Source: Kingdonia uniflora
Lineage: Eukaryota; Streptophyta; Magnoliopsida; Ranunculales; Circaeasteraceae
Assembly: GCA_014058105.1 (NCBI GenBank)
Contig: JACGCM010001217.1
Span: forward strand, 434,001 to 498,000
Direction: 5' to 3'
Length of the DNA stretch: 64,000 nucleotides
Part shown: piece by piece, positions 10,579-21,689 of the stretch
Position numbering within the stretch: position 1 is the first letter of the stretch
Layout: each line of letters starts with the position of its first letter
Notes under the pieces: model-generated
The model's database searches: none
Seen by the model: the letters and a program-made list of their open reading frames with translations, nothing else
What the model was told of the DNA's origin: nothing
Translations under genes and position numbers: made by a program

Positions 10579-13250
10579 GTTTGTCATCCCAATCTCATTA
10601 TCCATTTTGAGATTATTTTGTTGCAAAAAAAGTAATTTTTGCAGCTTGAATAACGGACCATATCATTGATTCGACTTTTCTTCTTCTTCTGATTTATTGA
10701 TTGTTAAGCCATTCATTTTTCTTCTTCTTTTGTTTCTAGGTACTTTTGGTTATTTCCTATTCCCTCTCCCTATGATCCTTGGTCTATGTTCCTTTTTGCA
10801 GGCTATCAAACATTTTTGGCTTTATTTGGTTTAGTGGAATTGGCTTGATTTGTTTGCCTTTTGAAACCAGATGAGTTAGACTTTAGATTAGTCGCGATTT
10901 TTTTATTGGGAGGGAAGATGAAGTTTGATTAGTATTAAAAGACTAGGGCCTCATGGAAATCAATGTCAATGTGACTTACGTTCGACTGTGAACTGAAACT
11001 TATGAATATTCTGACAGAGATATTAGAGATAGAACAACTCAACCTGAGGAGAATAATTGGTTAACTTATAGAAAGCGAAATGAAGTTCTACTCTTTAACC
11101 TGCCTGGGTTGCACTACTTGAAAAGTAAAATATTATTTATATTCAAACACCGCAATTGTACAACCTTCAGGTTGCACAGGACCGACTTGAGCAAGCTCAA
11201 TTTAACTACCTTACCTATAGTTCTGTAGCCAAGACATAAAGCATCGGCAGGATCTGTTCTGAGGGAGATTCCGGGTCTTGTAGAATGAAGCTCTTAAAAC
11301 TCAGAACGACGACGTCTAACTGCAGCAAGATAGCAAGACTGCCATAACAATGTTAGGATAGGAGGAGATGTGGGTATATGTGTCAAAAGAGTCATCGGTA
11401 TGGTACAAAAAGGAGCTTTGAGGGACTGGATAGTAGTAAAGTAAAGAAACTAGGCCTTCTAAACTGCTCTTTCTAAGCTACTTGTTTAGCAACCTATATT
11501 GATATAAAATATGTTTAGATGTAGTCATTCCTCTTCTTAAAGGAAAGCTTATTTATTTGCTATATAATTTTAAAAACAAACAGTAAAGTTTTGTTACACT
11601 GATAATTGAACTCTGTATAAAAAATTATTCAATTCGATTACTTCAGCTTTAAAGTTTGTTCTTCAAATTCTGCATTTATATCGAATTCAATGTAGAAATG
11701 TTTTTAATTTCTCATTTTTGGTATATTTTCTACATTTTCAGGAGGAGACTACTACTATCAAGGCTGCAAGAAATCCATAGTACAAAACAACAGTCTCAGA
11801 CATTGATTATATATAGATTATGACGTTCTCAAAGTGACTAAAAGTATCATGCCTTTTAAATCTTTTTTAGTTTTAAGTATGACAAATTGCTGAAACTTAA
11901 AATCTTTTTTATAATGTGTTTATAATTCGTTTTTTATTTTATGCTATGAATATGTTATTTTATTTGCTAAATGATATTTTGAATGACATAGTTGTAATCA
12001 GATTGTTTAAAATTATTCACATCGTTTTTGCTAGATGTTTGTCCTGACATTGATTGATTGTTTGTTTGCTAAGTTAAGTACATTACTTTTATCTCTGATG
12101 ACCCTCAATATCTGTTAACCTACAACCTTTTTAATACCTTTGCTAAAAAATCTCAAGTGGTCTCTACAAACTACAATACCTGCCACATACTTTGAAACTT
12201 GTCTGGTATATTCTCTTATAACATTATTTGGGAAAGATGGGATAGTTATTACAACAGAGATGATCGATAATGCAATTTTAACTTTGGATGGGGGAAGCCA
12301 AAATTTTTTTACAATATAACCAATATATAGAATGTTATAGACCAAAAATCATCAATTCAATGTTGAATTAATATGTCGAGATTTCGATAAACTGTTACTC
12401 CCACATTAGGTCTCTGATTCATTGGCAAAAAATTTATAATCTAACTTCTTGGAAATGACCTATTCTTACAGATTTTGAGTACCATATTTGTTTCAGCAAA
12501 AAACTCTACATATGCAAAACCATGCAGAATAGACCTGCCTTAGTAAGATTAACACACAGGATAAATTAATGGCAAGAAATCAATAGAAACCATTGACTCC
12601 ACCCTTCTCTCTTTTGATCAAGCAGTCCTTAATGGCGGAGAAACCATAATTACACCATATCCCCTTACAAACAGAAATGGCACTATTCTTCGGTAATCTG
12701 AAACAAAACCAAAAACATAAAAAATTAAAATAAAGAAGTCAACGTGGTGAGATCACTAAGGATCTGAAACACGAAGCTATATTAAAAAAATTAAACCAAA
12801 CTAGGTAGATTTAATTCAAAATTACAAATTATAATACTAAGTACATTTACGTTATTTGATAGTTGTCTCTGAGATCCTATATATAGAACCGACAAGCTAT
12901 GTGTTTTCACTTGGATATAAAAATCACAATAGTTCGTAAGCTTTCGTTCAATTCCCTCAAAGATTCTTTAACCTTAGTAAGAGCGAAGTTAACAATTAGC
13001 AAATGAGAACATCATTCAAGGTCCCTCAAGAAAAAAATATATAGTGCAAGTTTCTTTAATCAAAATCGAGTAATATCCAGTAATCATCTTATTGCAAAGA
13101 CTATGGCAACGAATGAATAGAATCAAAGGACGAGTATTATCCAGCACAAAATTTTACTTAAAAAAACGTGCATAATAGTGTTCCTAAACAAAGAAAAGGT
13201 AAACCTTAATATATCACAAAAATATACTCAAACCCAATTTGAATCTTACA
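10579..13250. other. No gene seen
   Basis: AT-rich sequence. The downstream MORC exons expected here were looked for and not found. No other coding region or repeat was recognised. Confidence 0.5.
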
Positions 13251-13256
13251 AATAAT

Positions 13257-13305
13257 GTGTTTGCACGCGCTAGCGCGTGCCACATTGCTCGTATATATAT
13301 ATGTG
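13257..13305. repeat. Palindromic dispersed motif, copy 2
   Basis: A perfect palindrome GCACGCGCTAGCGCGTGC is followed by GCTCGTATATATATATG, matching the arrangement at 1880-1925. It lies immediately upstream of the SINE-like head at 13321. Confidence 0.5.
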
Positions 13306-13320
13306 ATGAAATACGTACCA

Positions 13321-13392
13321 TTGGGCTCTTGGCCCAGTGGTGGTTGTACCTCTCCACCTAGTGAGAGGTCGTGGGTTCGAAATCTCATGGGG
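13321..13392 (+). mobile_element. SINE-like tRNA-derived head
   Basis: A Pol III box A match TGGCCCAGTGG (13330-13340) and a box B match GGTTCGAAATC (13374-13384, one mismatch to GGTTCGAATCC) are spaced as in a tRNA. The ends do not form an acceptor stem, so it is not a working tRNA gene. It resembles the 5' head of a plant SINE. The SINE body and poly(A) tail were not found, because the dioxygenase relic begins within about 20 bp. It could be a truncated insertion. Confidence 0.5.
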
Positions 13393-13487
13393 CCTGAAAC
13401 TCAGGTTGCGGGGAACTTTATGGGAAGGTACCGCATGGAAGTGAGAAAAGTAGCCGTGGAAGGTAATAATGGAAGCTATGACTGAGA

Positions 13488-13654
13488 GCCTTGGTTTAAT
13501 AAGCCCATCATACATGGTAAAGAGTTAGACGATGGCATGCAAGTCGTGGCTGTCAATTGTTATCCCCCATGCCTTGGTTTAATAAGCCCATCATACATGG
13601 TAAAGAGTTAGACGATGGCATGCAAGTCGTGGCTGTCAATTGTTATCCCCCATG
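13488..13654 (+). repeat. 83-bp tandem duplication inside pseudogene
   Basis: Two adjacent, nearly identical units (13488-13570 and 13571-13654) start with GCCTTGGTTTAATAAGCC and end with CCCCCATG. A third, diverged unit lies at about 13760-13840. Confidence 0.85.
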
Positions 13655-14036
13655 TATGCCAGCCTGAACTGACATTAGGACTTGCCACCACACTCAGATT
13701 GTTATCCCCCATGTGAGAAAAGTAGCCGTGGAAGTAATGGAAGCTATGACTGAGAGCCTTGGTTTAAGCCCATCATACATGTGTAAAGAGTTAGACGATG
13801 GCATGCAAGTCGTGGCTGTCAATTGTTATCATGTATGCAGCCTGAACTGACATTAGGACTGCCACCACACTCAGATTATAGCTGCATAACGATCCCCTTC
13901 TCCAGAGTTGCACCGGCCTCCAAATTGTAGGATCAGAGGGAGATAAGGAATGGATAGTTCCACTAATTAAGGATCCCCTACAAGTTCATGTAGGTGACCA
14001 TTTTGAAGTATTCATAATCTAGGTATGGACGTGAAC

Positions 14037-14204
14037 ATGGAAACGGCCTACGAGTTGGTGGATGAACAACATCCCAAATGTTACAAGAATAGAAGCTTTG
14101 CTGATTTTCTGAGATGCTTTATGGAAACGGCCTACGAGTTGGTGGATGAACAACATCCCAAATGCTACAAGAATAGAAGCTTTGCTGATTTTCTGAGATG
14201 CTTT
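14037..14204 (+). repeat. 84-bp in-frame tandem duplication
   Basis: Two units of 28 codons (14037-14120 and 14121-14204), each starting METAYELVDEQHPK, differ by only about one base. They duplicate the dioxygenase C-terminal segment. Confidence 0.9.
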
Positions 14205-14522
14205 ATTGAAACCCTAAAGATTAAACCTTAGATTTTTCATAGAACCAGCAGATCACAACTTTTCAGTGGTCCTGATTAGCGAACTATCACGGTTTATGCC
14301 GTATTATGTTACAGTAGTATTATACTCTAGAACACATGTTTCACCTGAAATAATACATCAAGGTTTTTCTTCTTGAATTAATGTATCAGACGGTCCAATT
14401 GATTAAAAGTTAGTCCTGTAACTATTACGGACGCTCTAATCCGGGGTACATTAACGTTGCTAAAAATTATATCATAATTTTCCTATTAGTAATTTTTATG
14501 CAAATGAGCTCTTTCAGCAATG

Positions 14523-14642
14523 GATAATTGGTCTGAACTCCCATGGAACTCTTAGAGGGAAATGGACAAGGGTTCTAGCAAACAAAATGTTAGCTACATG
14601 CACATTATAGGTGTAGTTCCATGGGAGTTCAGACCAATTATC
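14523..14642. repeat. Perfect 28-bp inverted repeat, hairpin
   Basis: The left arm 14523-14550 (starting GATAATTGGTCTGAACTC) is the exact reverse complement of the right arm 14615-14642, separated by a 64-base loop. Transcription would give a strong foldback. It may be the remnant of a small foldback element or a young small-RNA precursor. No coding potential and no target duplication were seen. Confidence 0.85.
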
Positions 14643-14645
14643 ATG

Positions 14646-14701
14646 TCAGGCACGATACTCGTTTGTTAGGCAACATACTCCTTAGGCACCATATTCGTTT
14701 C
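14646..14701 (+). repeat. Short degenerate direct repeats
   Basis: Three degenerate copies of a motif like AGGCACCATATTCGTTT lie in tandem immediately after the right arm of the hairpin. Confidence 0.4.
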
Positions 14702-15479
14702 CAATATGTGATGGGGCAAGTCATTCAGGCTGGAGTCGCTAGACCCGTCTAACAGGAACCTGGAACCAGTTTTCGAGTTCCAGGTAAGGGATCGAGCCAT
14801 TCCAACCAGAAATACTTGGGCCAAACACTCGGTCTGATTAGCCTCTACGACCCACGAATTCTGCCTTATGAAACACTTCCAAACACTCCTGTATATCAGT
14901 GAGCAGTCTCCCTCCAGGGATCATAAAAGATGCTCCACTAGAAATATTCTTTGTCGTTCAGGTATTCTGCCAGAAAATGGATATGTACACGACAATACTG
15001 TTCCAGGCTTCCAACGGTTATCAGAAGATGTATCAGAACCCGTCTATAACCCAAGGTTGAGTTGGGATTAGATTCGGGTCAAATGACAAATTTTGGAGGT
15101 AGTTTTGGGCATGTGCATCCACCTCACTTAGAGCCCTATATATTTACTATATCAGAATAATAAAGTATGGTCGATTCTTCACCTCCCAAAGCAGACTGAG
15201 TGCACAATCACCGGTCATTGATAACGCGGCAATCAAACCAAAGGCATACAAGAGACCACATCGCGAATACCTCAGAACTCCTTAAACTTTGCTCTTGGGC
15301 TCATTAATTCAACCCCTGTTTAATCAAAATCTATTCTTAAAAATAGTTTTTCACCTGAACTTCACATGAATAGTAACTTAAATATTTCCAATGTTTATAG
15401 CTATAAATATAGACCAACAAATCATCCTCTTGCATGCATTCTCATTTTCTCAGTAACACTAAGGAAGGAGGCAGGGACT

Positions 15480-16706
15480 CGAAGAAATTTCAAGTTGGCA
15501 ACAATGTTCTAGAGAGAGCTAAGTCGAATGTTCCTCGGTGTTATGTACCTCCTTCGGTTCAACGTGCATTTGAAGACCCAGAAATATATGTTGATCGAAA
15601 ACTTTAAATCAAGCAGTAAAGTTTATTTTTAACATCCGTTAGACAGCGTAGATATTAGTTAGGGCAGCCAAATAATATTCTGAAGTACTAGATGTATTCA
15701 AATGAATCAACTGGGTGCATCACTTCCTCGCAGGTAGGAAAAGACTGAATTCATGTCTGAAGACGTTTACAAGCCGGTAAGGTATGGTACGACTATAAAA
15801 GGTGGAGTAGACAGGATTAAGTTTTGGAGGAAACACTATGCTATCCTTTAAAAGACTGGATTGAATAATGGCCAAAAAACTTAACAAACTATAGGTACTT
15901 CATTCATTCCATTTTTATGCCTAAGGCCCATATCGAGTGTCAAGTTTACATGCATGGCTTTGTTTCATAACTTCATTTGCGACTCTTTGTCTGAGAATTC
16001 GGATTGTGTTTTCTTTCAAGGAATGGATGGGTAACTATTCTACAGAAGTGAGAAAAGTAGCCATGGAAGTAATGGGAGCTTTCACTCAGAGCCTTGGTTT
16101 AGGCCCTTCATACAAGAAGGGAGAATTAGAAAACGGCATGCAAGTCATGGCTATCAATTGTTATCCACCGTGTCCTCAACCCGAGCTCACATTAGGACTG
16201 CCACCGCACTCTGACTACAGTTGCGTAACAATCGTTCTCCAGAGTTGCAGTGGTCTTCAAATTCAGAACAATAGTGAATGGAGAGTAGTTCCAGAGATAA
16301 AATGTGCATTACAAGTCCATGTAGGAGACCATCTTGAGGTACTGAGCAATGGGTTATACAAGAGTGTCCATCACAGAACAATAGTGAATGGAGAGTAGTT
16401 CCAGAGATAAAATGTGCATTACAAGGCCATGTAGGAGACCATCTTGAGGTACTGAGCAATGGGGGAGTGTCTATCACAGGGTCACCCTTAACTCGAATAA
16501 GACTAGACTATTCATTGCTAACCTCCACAGTCTCCCTCCACAGTCTGGACATGGACGTGAAGATGGAGACTGCGGACGAGTTGGTGGATGAGCATCACCC
16601 AAAAGGTCACAGGGGTAGCAGCTTCAGAGATTTCCTAAAATTCATCCAGAACGATGATATTGCAAACGGGAAGGGATTCATCGAAACCCTTAAAATCAAA
16701 ACGTAA
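15480..16706 (+). pseudogene. 2OG-Fe(II) dioxygenase pseudogene, copy 2
   Basis: A longer relic of the same dioxygenase family as 13410-14231. Around 15495-15607 is an N-terminal piece (NVLERAKSNVPRCYVPPSVQ) ended by a stop. At about 15753-15850 is SEDVYKPVRYGTTIKGGVDR. From 16021 the core is open: VRKVAMEV, INCYPPCPQPELTLGLPPHSD (iron ligands His and Asp), LQVHVGDHLEVLSNG and YKSVHHR (second iron His). It then breaks at a 110-bp offset duplication (16266-16352 repeated at 16376-16462) before the C-terminal VSLHSLDMDVKMETADELV to FIETLKIKT. The RxS 2OG-binding Arg survives only in a garbled stretch (TRIRLDYS). Stops and the duplication make it non-functional. Relatives include the plant DMR6-like and SRG1-like enzymes of specialised metabolism; the substrate cannot be inferred. 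Confidence 0.85.
16266..16462 (+). repeat. 87-bp direct repeat at 110-bp offset
   Basis: 16266-16352 and 16376-16462 are near identical (one difference seen, GTCC versus GGCC). They duplicate the dioxygenase segment from EWRVVPEIKC to VLSNG and introduce the stop at 16396-16398. Confidence 0.9.
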
Positions 16707-18090
16707 CTAGATATTCTCGGCGTTCACTTGCACAGCTTAATGTAATCAGATCTAGCGAGGCTCTGTAAGTGGTAATCATTTAATGAAATCTATGCAATGG
16801 TTCCAAGTACTTAATCTTGTAGGCTCTACTAAGCGTCTTGCACATGAATTCTAAGAACAAAATCAGACCCAAAATGAGACGGCTAATACTCAGGCTTCCG
16901 GGGTTGTTCCCATTCTTCACCCAATAGTCAGTACCCACAAAGGGCGACAACCATAAATTGTCCACGGGTGGGACTTAAAGTTCTGAAAACCTATAATCTA
17001 TTAAGGTCGAAAACTCAGACAGCCAAACAAAAAAGACTCCCATGTGGTCAGTATAAAACATCTCAATGATCAAACCAACTACTATAAAGTTAATTATTAT
17101 ACTAATGGTAACTTTATCACTTAAAAATTCTCAAAATCTTTCTTTTTTACTTTAGTAAATTAACCAACTACGACTTGTCTTTGTTTTTCGAAACGGCCAA
17201 TAACGACTTGTAGAATTAAGGGATAGAAAGAACAGCACATATGGCTGAGGCATAACCACAGTCAAGGTTGAAAGGAATACAAAGTGGTTCAGGAATTAGG
17301 GGTGAACTGTTATGTAAATCGTATAAGACTGTAGAGACATCAAATAGCACAAGACTGAAATACTAGCAGTTAAAAGAAGAATTTTTTTTTTCCTCTAAAT
17401 ATTGCTCTAGGGAATAGAAAATACTCGTACAGCTTCGGCATAGATCTATGTCAAGACGATAACACTGCCTAGAAATCTCCATTTTACACACCTTACCTTT
17501 CTAGTATTGAATTGGTAGTTTTGATGAAGCCATGAAGGCCATAGGAAAAATGCGAACTGCTATTGTTAAGAGTCAAATTTGGTAAAGAATGATTTGGGTG
17601 CAGGTGGCAAGGATACTATATGAACGAGCAAAATATAACAGCAAAGGACAGTCCGGCAGTCCGTCTGACCCTTCAAAATATAACGGCAAAGGACAGTCCG
17701 GCAGTCCCTCTGCCCATAAGGGGCAGACGGAAAAACTAGATTCCAAAAACGATTATCTAAGCCAAGACTAGGTCTATATTTATCACCTCTTTTTTTTTTT
17801 TTTTCTTTGATCTTTTTTTGTAAGATTAACTCCTAGGTTTGCATAAATAGGATCATCAAATAGACAAATATCATCTTTATCAGATAGAAAAAGGAAATGA
17901 TTCCTAAAGTTGTCAACCAAGGTCAAAAAACAACTACATCAGAGATGAAGTTGTTGAAGAATTAGGTAAATGAGGAAGGGAGCAACTAAAAGTAAAACTA
18001 ATAAAAAAACTAAATACTGAACAAAAAAGAATGTGGAAGTTGAATGTATCTACTTACTCTTATCCGCAATTATATTATACTATCACTATA
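16707..18090. other. Intergenic, no gene seen
   Basis: Nothing coding was recognised. It contains the 45-bp tandem duplication at 17629-17718 and T-rich tracts before the phytocyanin promoter. Confidence 0.5.
17629..17718 (+). repeat. 45-bp tandem duplication
   Basis: Two units at 17629-17673 and 17674-17718 share CAAAATATAAC and GGACAGTCCGGCAGTCC. The period is a multiple of three within an open frame (YNSKGQSGSPS, YNGKGQSGSPS), but no protein family is recognised. A small hairpin (TCTGCCC/GGGCAGA) follows. Confidence 0.75.
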
Positions 18091-18096
18091 GTTGTC

Positions 18097-18103
18097 TATA
18101 TAA
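18097..18103 (+). promoter_or_regulatory. TATA box of the phytocyanin gene
   Basis: TATATAA about 94 bases upstream of the start codon, followed by a C/T-rich leader (CTGCCTCGCTCTTCTTCC). Spacing fits a plant core promoter. Confidence 0.6.
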
Positions 18104-18196
18104 GAAAGTATGAGACCCCTTTGATTTCATTCTGCCTCGCTCTTCTTCCTTTATTAGTCTACTTGCAAGAACTTTAGTCCTTTCAGGTGAAAAAAG

Positions 18197-18362
18197 ATGA
18201 CAGGTATAGCCATGGAAACTGTTGCCCTCTGTGTTCTCTTGATGGCCGCTCCAGCGGTCTATGCAACTGAGTTTACTGTGGGCGACAAAGCCGGATGGAA
18301 CACTGGGGTTGATTACGGAGCTTGGAGTACAGGGAAGACCTTCAAAGTTGGGGATACCCTTG
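18197..18362 (+). CDS. Phytocyanin exon 1
   Basis: Signal peptide and first strands of the cupredoxin fold. It ends in phase 1 at the donor GTACGT (18363). Confidence 0.9.
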
Positions 18363-21300
18363 GTACGTTTTACTACATTTTGAATCCTTTTATGTACTCT
18401 TTCCTCGACACACACGTGATTGATCAGGCTATCGCCTTGTGCGATGATCACCTGTGATAGGAATCGTGGCCACTTCGGCCATGTGCTTAGTCGGCTTCTT
18501 CGTGGGACCCCTAGTCGGCCGCTTCGTGGGACCTCTTTTTAATTTTAGTACTTTCTAAATATTGTATTTTTGGCTTTTCTAGATATGTTTCTTAAGAATT
18601 GGTATCGTGTTTGGAAAGGTGGGGACTCCTCTTCTATAAAGGAGCCAAAGGGTAGAGGTTAAGGCTAGTTGGAGTTGGTGAGAAAACCCTAGTTAATGGG
18701 TAGAGAGAGATCTAATTTTCAGTTTTAATTGATCAATAAAGTAGTGTTTACTTTTCTGTTAGTAGTTTTGCTTCCGCCAAGTTCATTCTTATAAAGTTGG
18801 TACTGAAGCGAGGTTCGTTCCACGGGATTATTGTTATTTTGCAAAATCAAAGATGGTAGGCAATAAGAAGAAAACGGATCACGCCAACCAACTTACGTAA
18901 CCTAGATGAGAAGATGGAGGAATTTAGGGTTACAATGGAGAACTCGTTAGGAGAATTCAAGGCGCAATCCAAAGAGACTAATCGGGCATTAAACTCGATC
19001 TTGCAAGAGATCATCTTTGGCGCTACCCATAGTCAAGATGAGGTTGGTGCGGGATTAACGGATAGCGTGGCATTATTAAGAGAAAAAGGGGTGCCATTAA
19101 GTGCATTTATGGGGGATGCACGAAGGTTGGGGTTCCCACCAAATCGTGTAGAGAGCGTTGGGCGAGGAACAAGTATCTCCACAAGGGTCAATATAGAGGA
19201 ATTCGACGAAGAAGGGGCTCCATTCACCTCGAATAGTTTTAAGAGACTTGATGTTCAAGATGTGGGTAGCGAGGACAAATTCATGAACTCCGAGGAGAGG
19301 GAAGTCATGACCGTCGCTATGGGAGGCGATTTGCCTCAACGAGTTGGGGCCGGAGTCCTTTCTTATAGGTATGGCGCGCCAAACCCTGCCGGTGGCGATC
19401 GGTGGGCAAGGCTGCCGGTCAACCACGACAAAGTACGAAGGGCGTCGGGGGCAATTCTGCCGACCAACCATGGCGAAGCACTAAGGATGCCGGCCTCCGA
19501 GTCGCGGCTGGGTTTGGGAGTCTTCGGGGACCCGATCCAGGTCACGGCTATGGACCTGAACTAAGCTCCAACACCGGACCAGGTCTGATTTATCGACCCG
19601 ATCCAGGTTCGTGTACCAACCTCGACTCAAGAACAACTACACGCACCGAACCAGGCCACGGGCTTATGTCCGGCCCAACAAGCGAGCTCGGTCCCGACTC
19701 AGCAAGTAAACTCGTGAGGGGTCCAACCCGCGAACCAGGTCCTGATCCGATCACGCCTCCCCGCCGACACAAGCACCAGACCAGGTCCGGCCGACAATCT
19801 CGGTCCAGCAGTAGCTGGTGCAGATGATGGATCCGGTCAAGCTATAGCAGCAGACGGTGCCGATGACGACTCCAGTCCAGTAACCACCGACCGATCACAC
19901 CAAGCTGCCAACAGTCATTACCAATCCTTTGGGGGGTACTACCACAGCAAAATAGGGAACTTCCAGAACCGGCCAAAAGAATGGTGTAGGGCAAGTTGGT
20001 TGGGGACAGGCTCGTCCTTTTCTTGCACAAGGGTGGGGACAGAACATGAACACAGGAGGGGGGAACTTTCAACAAGTATATGGTACAAGAGATTGGCGAA
20101 ACCAAGAGACCAACACAACCAATCAGAATCATCTCTGGGAGTTGCACCCTATGTCCCTCCTAGGATACATCGAGCGCCTACTCCACCACAAGGAGCGCGG
20201 AATGCAGGTACAAGTTCTGGGATGATAACGAATCTAGTAACGGCCGTGGGTACCAGGTAATCCTTTTGCGGATAAGGGTACGTTTTGGGATGATAACGAA
20301 TCTAGTAACGGCCGTGGGTACGGTGATAGATATGGCTTTCACAACTGGAGAGGGCGAGGCCGCGGAGCTTATCCTACAAACTTTGGATCTTGATTTAGAA
20401 ATGACGGATACAAAGGTGAGTCAAGTATTGGGAACACGAGATATGCACAACAGCAACAAGGATGAGTTAGTATTGTTCAACACTCAGAGTTTGTCAGAGG
20501 TTACTGAAATTGCCAAGCGGGCAAAAACAAAGATCAAGCCAACAGTTTACTCTCCTTTTACTCCTCCAGCAGCGGTTAGTACGGCACGGCAGTAACATCG
20601 GCGACTCCAAAGACACCATAGATGCCAAGTTTCGCAATTTGTTATAATTGTGGGAAAATAGGTCATATGAGACGTGAATGCCTGAATCCTAAGAAACATA
20701 TAGCGCTTCTAACCCAGAATCTTCACGATCACATTGATGAGGCGTTTCACCAGATGTAGGACGATGATATTGATGAAGATACAATTACTGCGGTGAACTG
20801 TTTGTCCCCTTGAATTCGTGGGCGAATTCCGAATTCTTCCGGGGGGGAGTTGATAGGAATTGTGGTCACTTCAGCCACGTGCTTAGTCGGCTTCTTCGTT
20901 GGACCTCTTTTTAATTCTAGTAGTTTCTAAATATTATATTTTTGGTTTTTAGATATGCTTCCTAAGAATTGGGATCGTGTTTGGAAAGGTGGGGACTCCT
21001 CTTCTATAAAGGAGCCAAAGGGTAAAGGTTAAGGCTAGCTGGAGTTTGAGAGAAAACCCTAGTTAATGGATAGAGAAAGAGAGATCTGATTTTCAGTGGT
21101 TAATTGATCAATAAAGTAGTGTTTACCTTTCTGTTAGTAGTTTTGCTTTCATCTAGTTCGTTCTTATAAACCTGTATCGTCTTCGAGACAAACTCTTGTA
21201 AACCAATTGTCCGACTTTTGGGCGGGCCTTTGCAAAGTTATACACAATAGTTATTTCCAAGTTGGATCATGGATAACTGATCTCTGCTCTTTCTTAATCC

Positions 21301-21689
21301 CAGTTTTCACCTACAGTACATCACACAGTGTGGATGTAGTGCACAAGGAAGACTATGATCAGTGCGACACAGGCGACGCTCTTCAGACCTACACAGGTGG
21401 AAACAACACTATCGCACTTAATAAAACCGGACCCGTCTACTTTTTATGTCCAGCGTTGGGTCACTGTGGAGAAGGAATGAAACTGGCAGTAACAGTTTCA
21501 GCTGCGACCCCACCATCTCCAACACCGCCATCAACTCCATCACCAACTCCGCCATCTACACCTCCACCAACCCCATCAACGCATGCCCCTCCTCCACCTA
21601 GTGGAGCAACTAGCAAACTCCGCAGTATGGACGTTATGTTAGTTGGAGCTGCTATTTTAATGGCACTTGTGCTTGCACTTTTGGTCTAG
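18197..21689 (+). CDS. Phytocyanin (plastocyanin-like copper protein)
   Basis: Spliced gene, exons 18197-18362 and 21304-21689, giving 183 residues. It encodes a secreted blue-copper protein of the phytocyanin/uclacyanin group, probably GPI-anchored at the plasma membrane facing the wall, thought to act in electron transfer or signalling; the partner is unknown. Residues 1-23 form a signal peptide (VALCVLLMAAPAVYA). The plastocyanin-like domain (about 24-120) starts TEFTVGDKAGW. The copper ligands are the His in STSHSVD, then Cys and His in LCPALGHCGEGM, with Met as the axial ligand. A Pro/Ser/Thr-rich linker (PSPTPPSTPSPTPP) leads to a hydrophobic tail (VGAAILMALVLALLV), the GPI signal pattern. 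The splice joins G|TT as a Val codon, consistent with the family intron position. An alternative start is the Met at 18212. A possible poly(A) signal AAATAA lies at 21801. The intron holds a 2.7-kb retroelement, but the splice sites and coding sequence look intact. Confidence 0.92.
18455..18794 (+). repeat. 5' LTR of intron element
   Basis: 340 bp, with a TATA-like TATAAA at 18635. Relative to the other LTR it has an extra tandem copy of about 24 bp around AGTCGGCNNCTTCGTGGGAC, which accounts for most of the length difference. Confidence 0.9.
18914..20757 (+). pseudogene. Gag-like remnant of intron element
   Basis: The first open frame (18914-19564, 216 codons) begins with an amphipathic helix (MEEFRVTMENSLGEF), typical of gypsy-type Gag N-termini. 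Later frames are broken and Gly/Arg-rich (RGRGRG near 20350). A zinc knuckle CYNCGKIGHMRREC (CX2CX4HX4C) lies at about 20637-20680 and ends in a stop near 20757. A duplicated stretch of about 35 bp (GATGATAACGAATCTAGTAA at 20221 and 20289) adds to the damage. No pol follows. Stops and frameshifts make it non-functional. Confidence 0.7.
20851..21169 (+). repeat. 3' LTR of intron element
   Basis: 319 bp, preceded by a G-rich polypurine tract and followed by the ACCTG target duplication. Confidence 0.9.
21304..21689 (+). CDS. Phytocyanin exon 2
   Basis: Preceded by a pyrimidine tract and acceptor CTTAATCCCAG (ending 21303). Carries all four copper ligands, the Pro-rich linker and the C-terminal hydrophobic tail. 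Confidence 0.92.

Larger units (their letters stand above)
13410..14231 (+). pseudogene. 2OG-Fe(II) dioxygenase pseudogene, copy 1
   Basis: A relic of the C-terminal half of a plant 2-oxoglutarate/Fe(II)-dependent dioxygenase. Readable pieces in broken frames include MEVRKVAVE, the VNCYPPC region, LPPHSD (iron-binding His and Asp), LQVHVGDHFEV, then the C-terminus ETAYELVDEQHPK to FIETLKIKP. It is disrupted by three successive partial copies of the segment encoding SLGL to NCYPPC (13488-13570, 13571-13654 and about 13761-13840), a second copy of the preceding VRKVAVE block at 13713, and an in-frame 84-bp duplication at 14037-14120 and 14121-14204. The second iron-binding His and RxS motif are missing. 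Not functional. Confidence 0.85.
18455..21169 (+). mobile_element. Gag-only LTR retroelement in phytocyanin intron
   Basis: LTRs at 18455-18794 and 20851-21169 start TGATAGGAAT and end TTCTTATAA. A perfect 5-bp target duplication ACCTG flanks it (18450-18454 and 21170-21174). A primer-binding-like TTGGTACTGAAGCG follows the first LTR, and a polypurine tract (GGGGGGGAG, 20841-20849) precedes the second. The interior carries gag-like sequence with a zinc knuckle but no protease, integrase or reverse transcriptase, as in TR-GAG type non-autonomous elements. Inserted in the sense direction within the intron, it enlarges the intron from about 220 to 2941 bp. Confidence 0.92.

Noticed and set aside
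13321..13392. Functional tRNA gene
   Set aside because: Boxes A and B are present but the two ends do not pair as an acceptor stem; a SINE head is the better reading.
16780..16965. 61-codon - strand ORF after the second dioxygenase pseudogene
   Set aside because: No recognisable family, no splice or promoter context; likely chance.
18086..18451. 121-codon ORF on - strand over the phytocyanin first exon
   Set aside because: It is the antisense shadow of a well-supported exon and leader, with no recognisable protein features.
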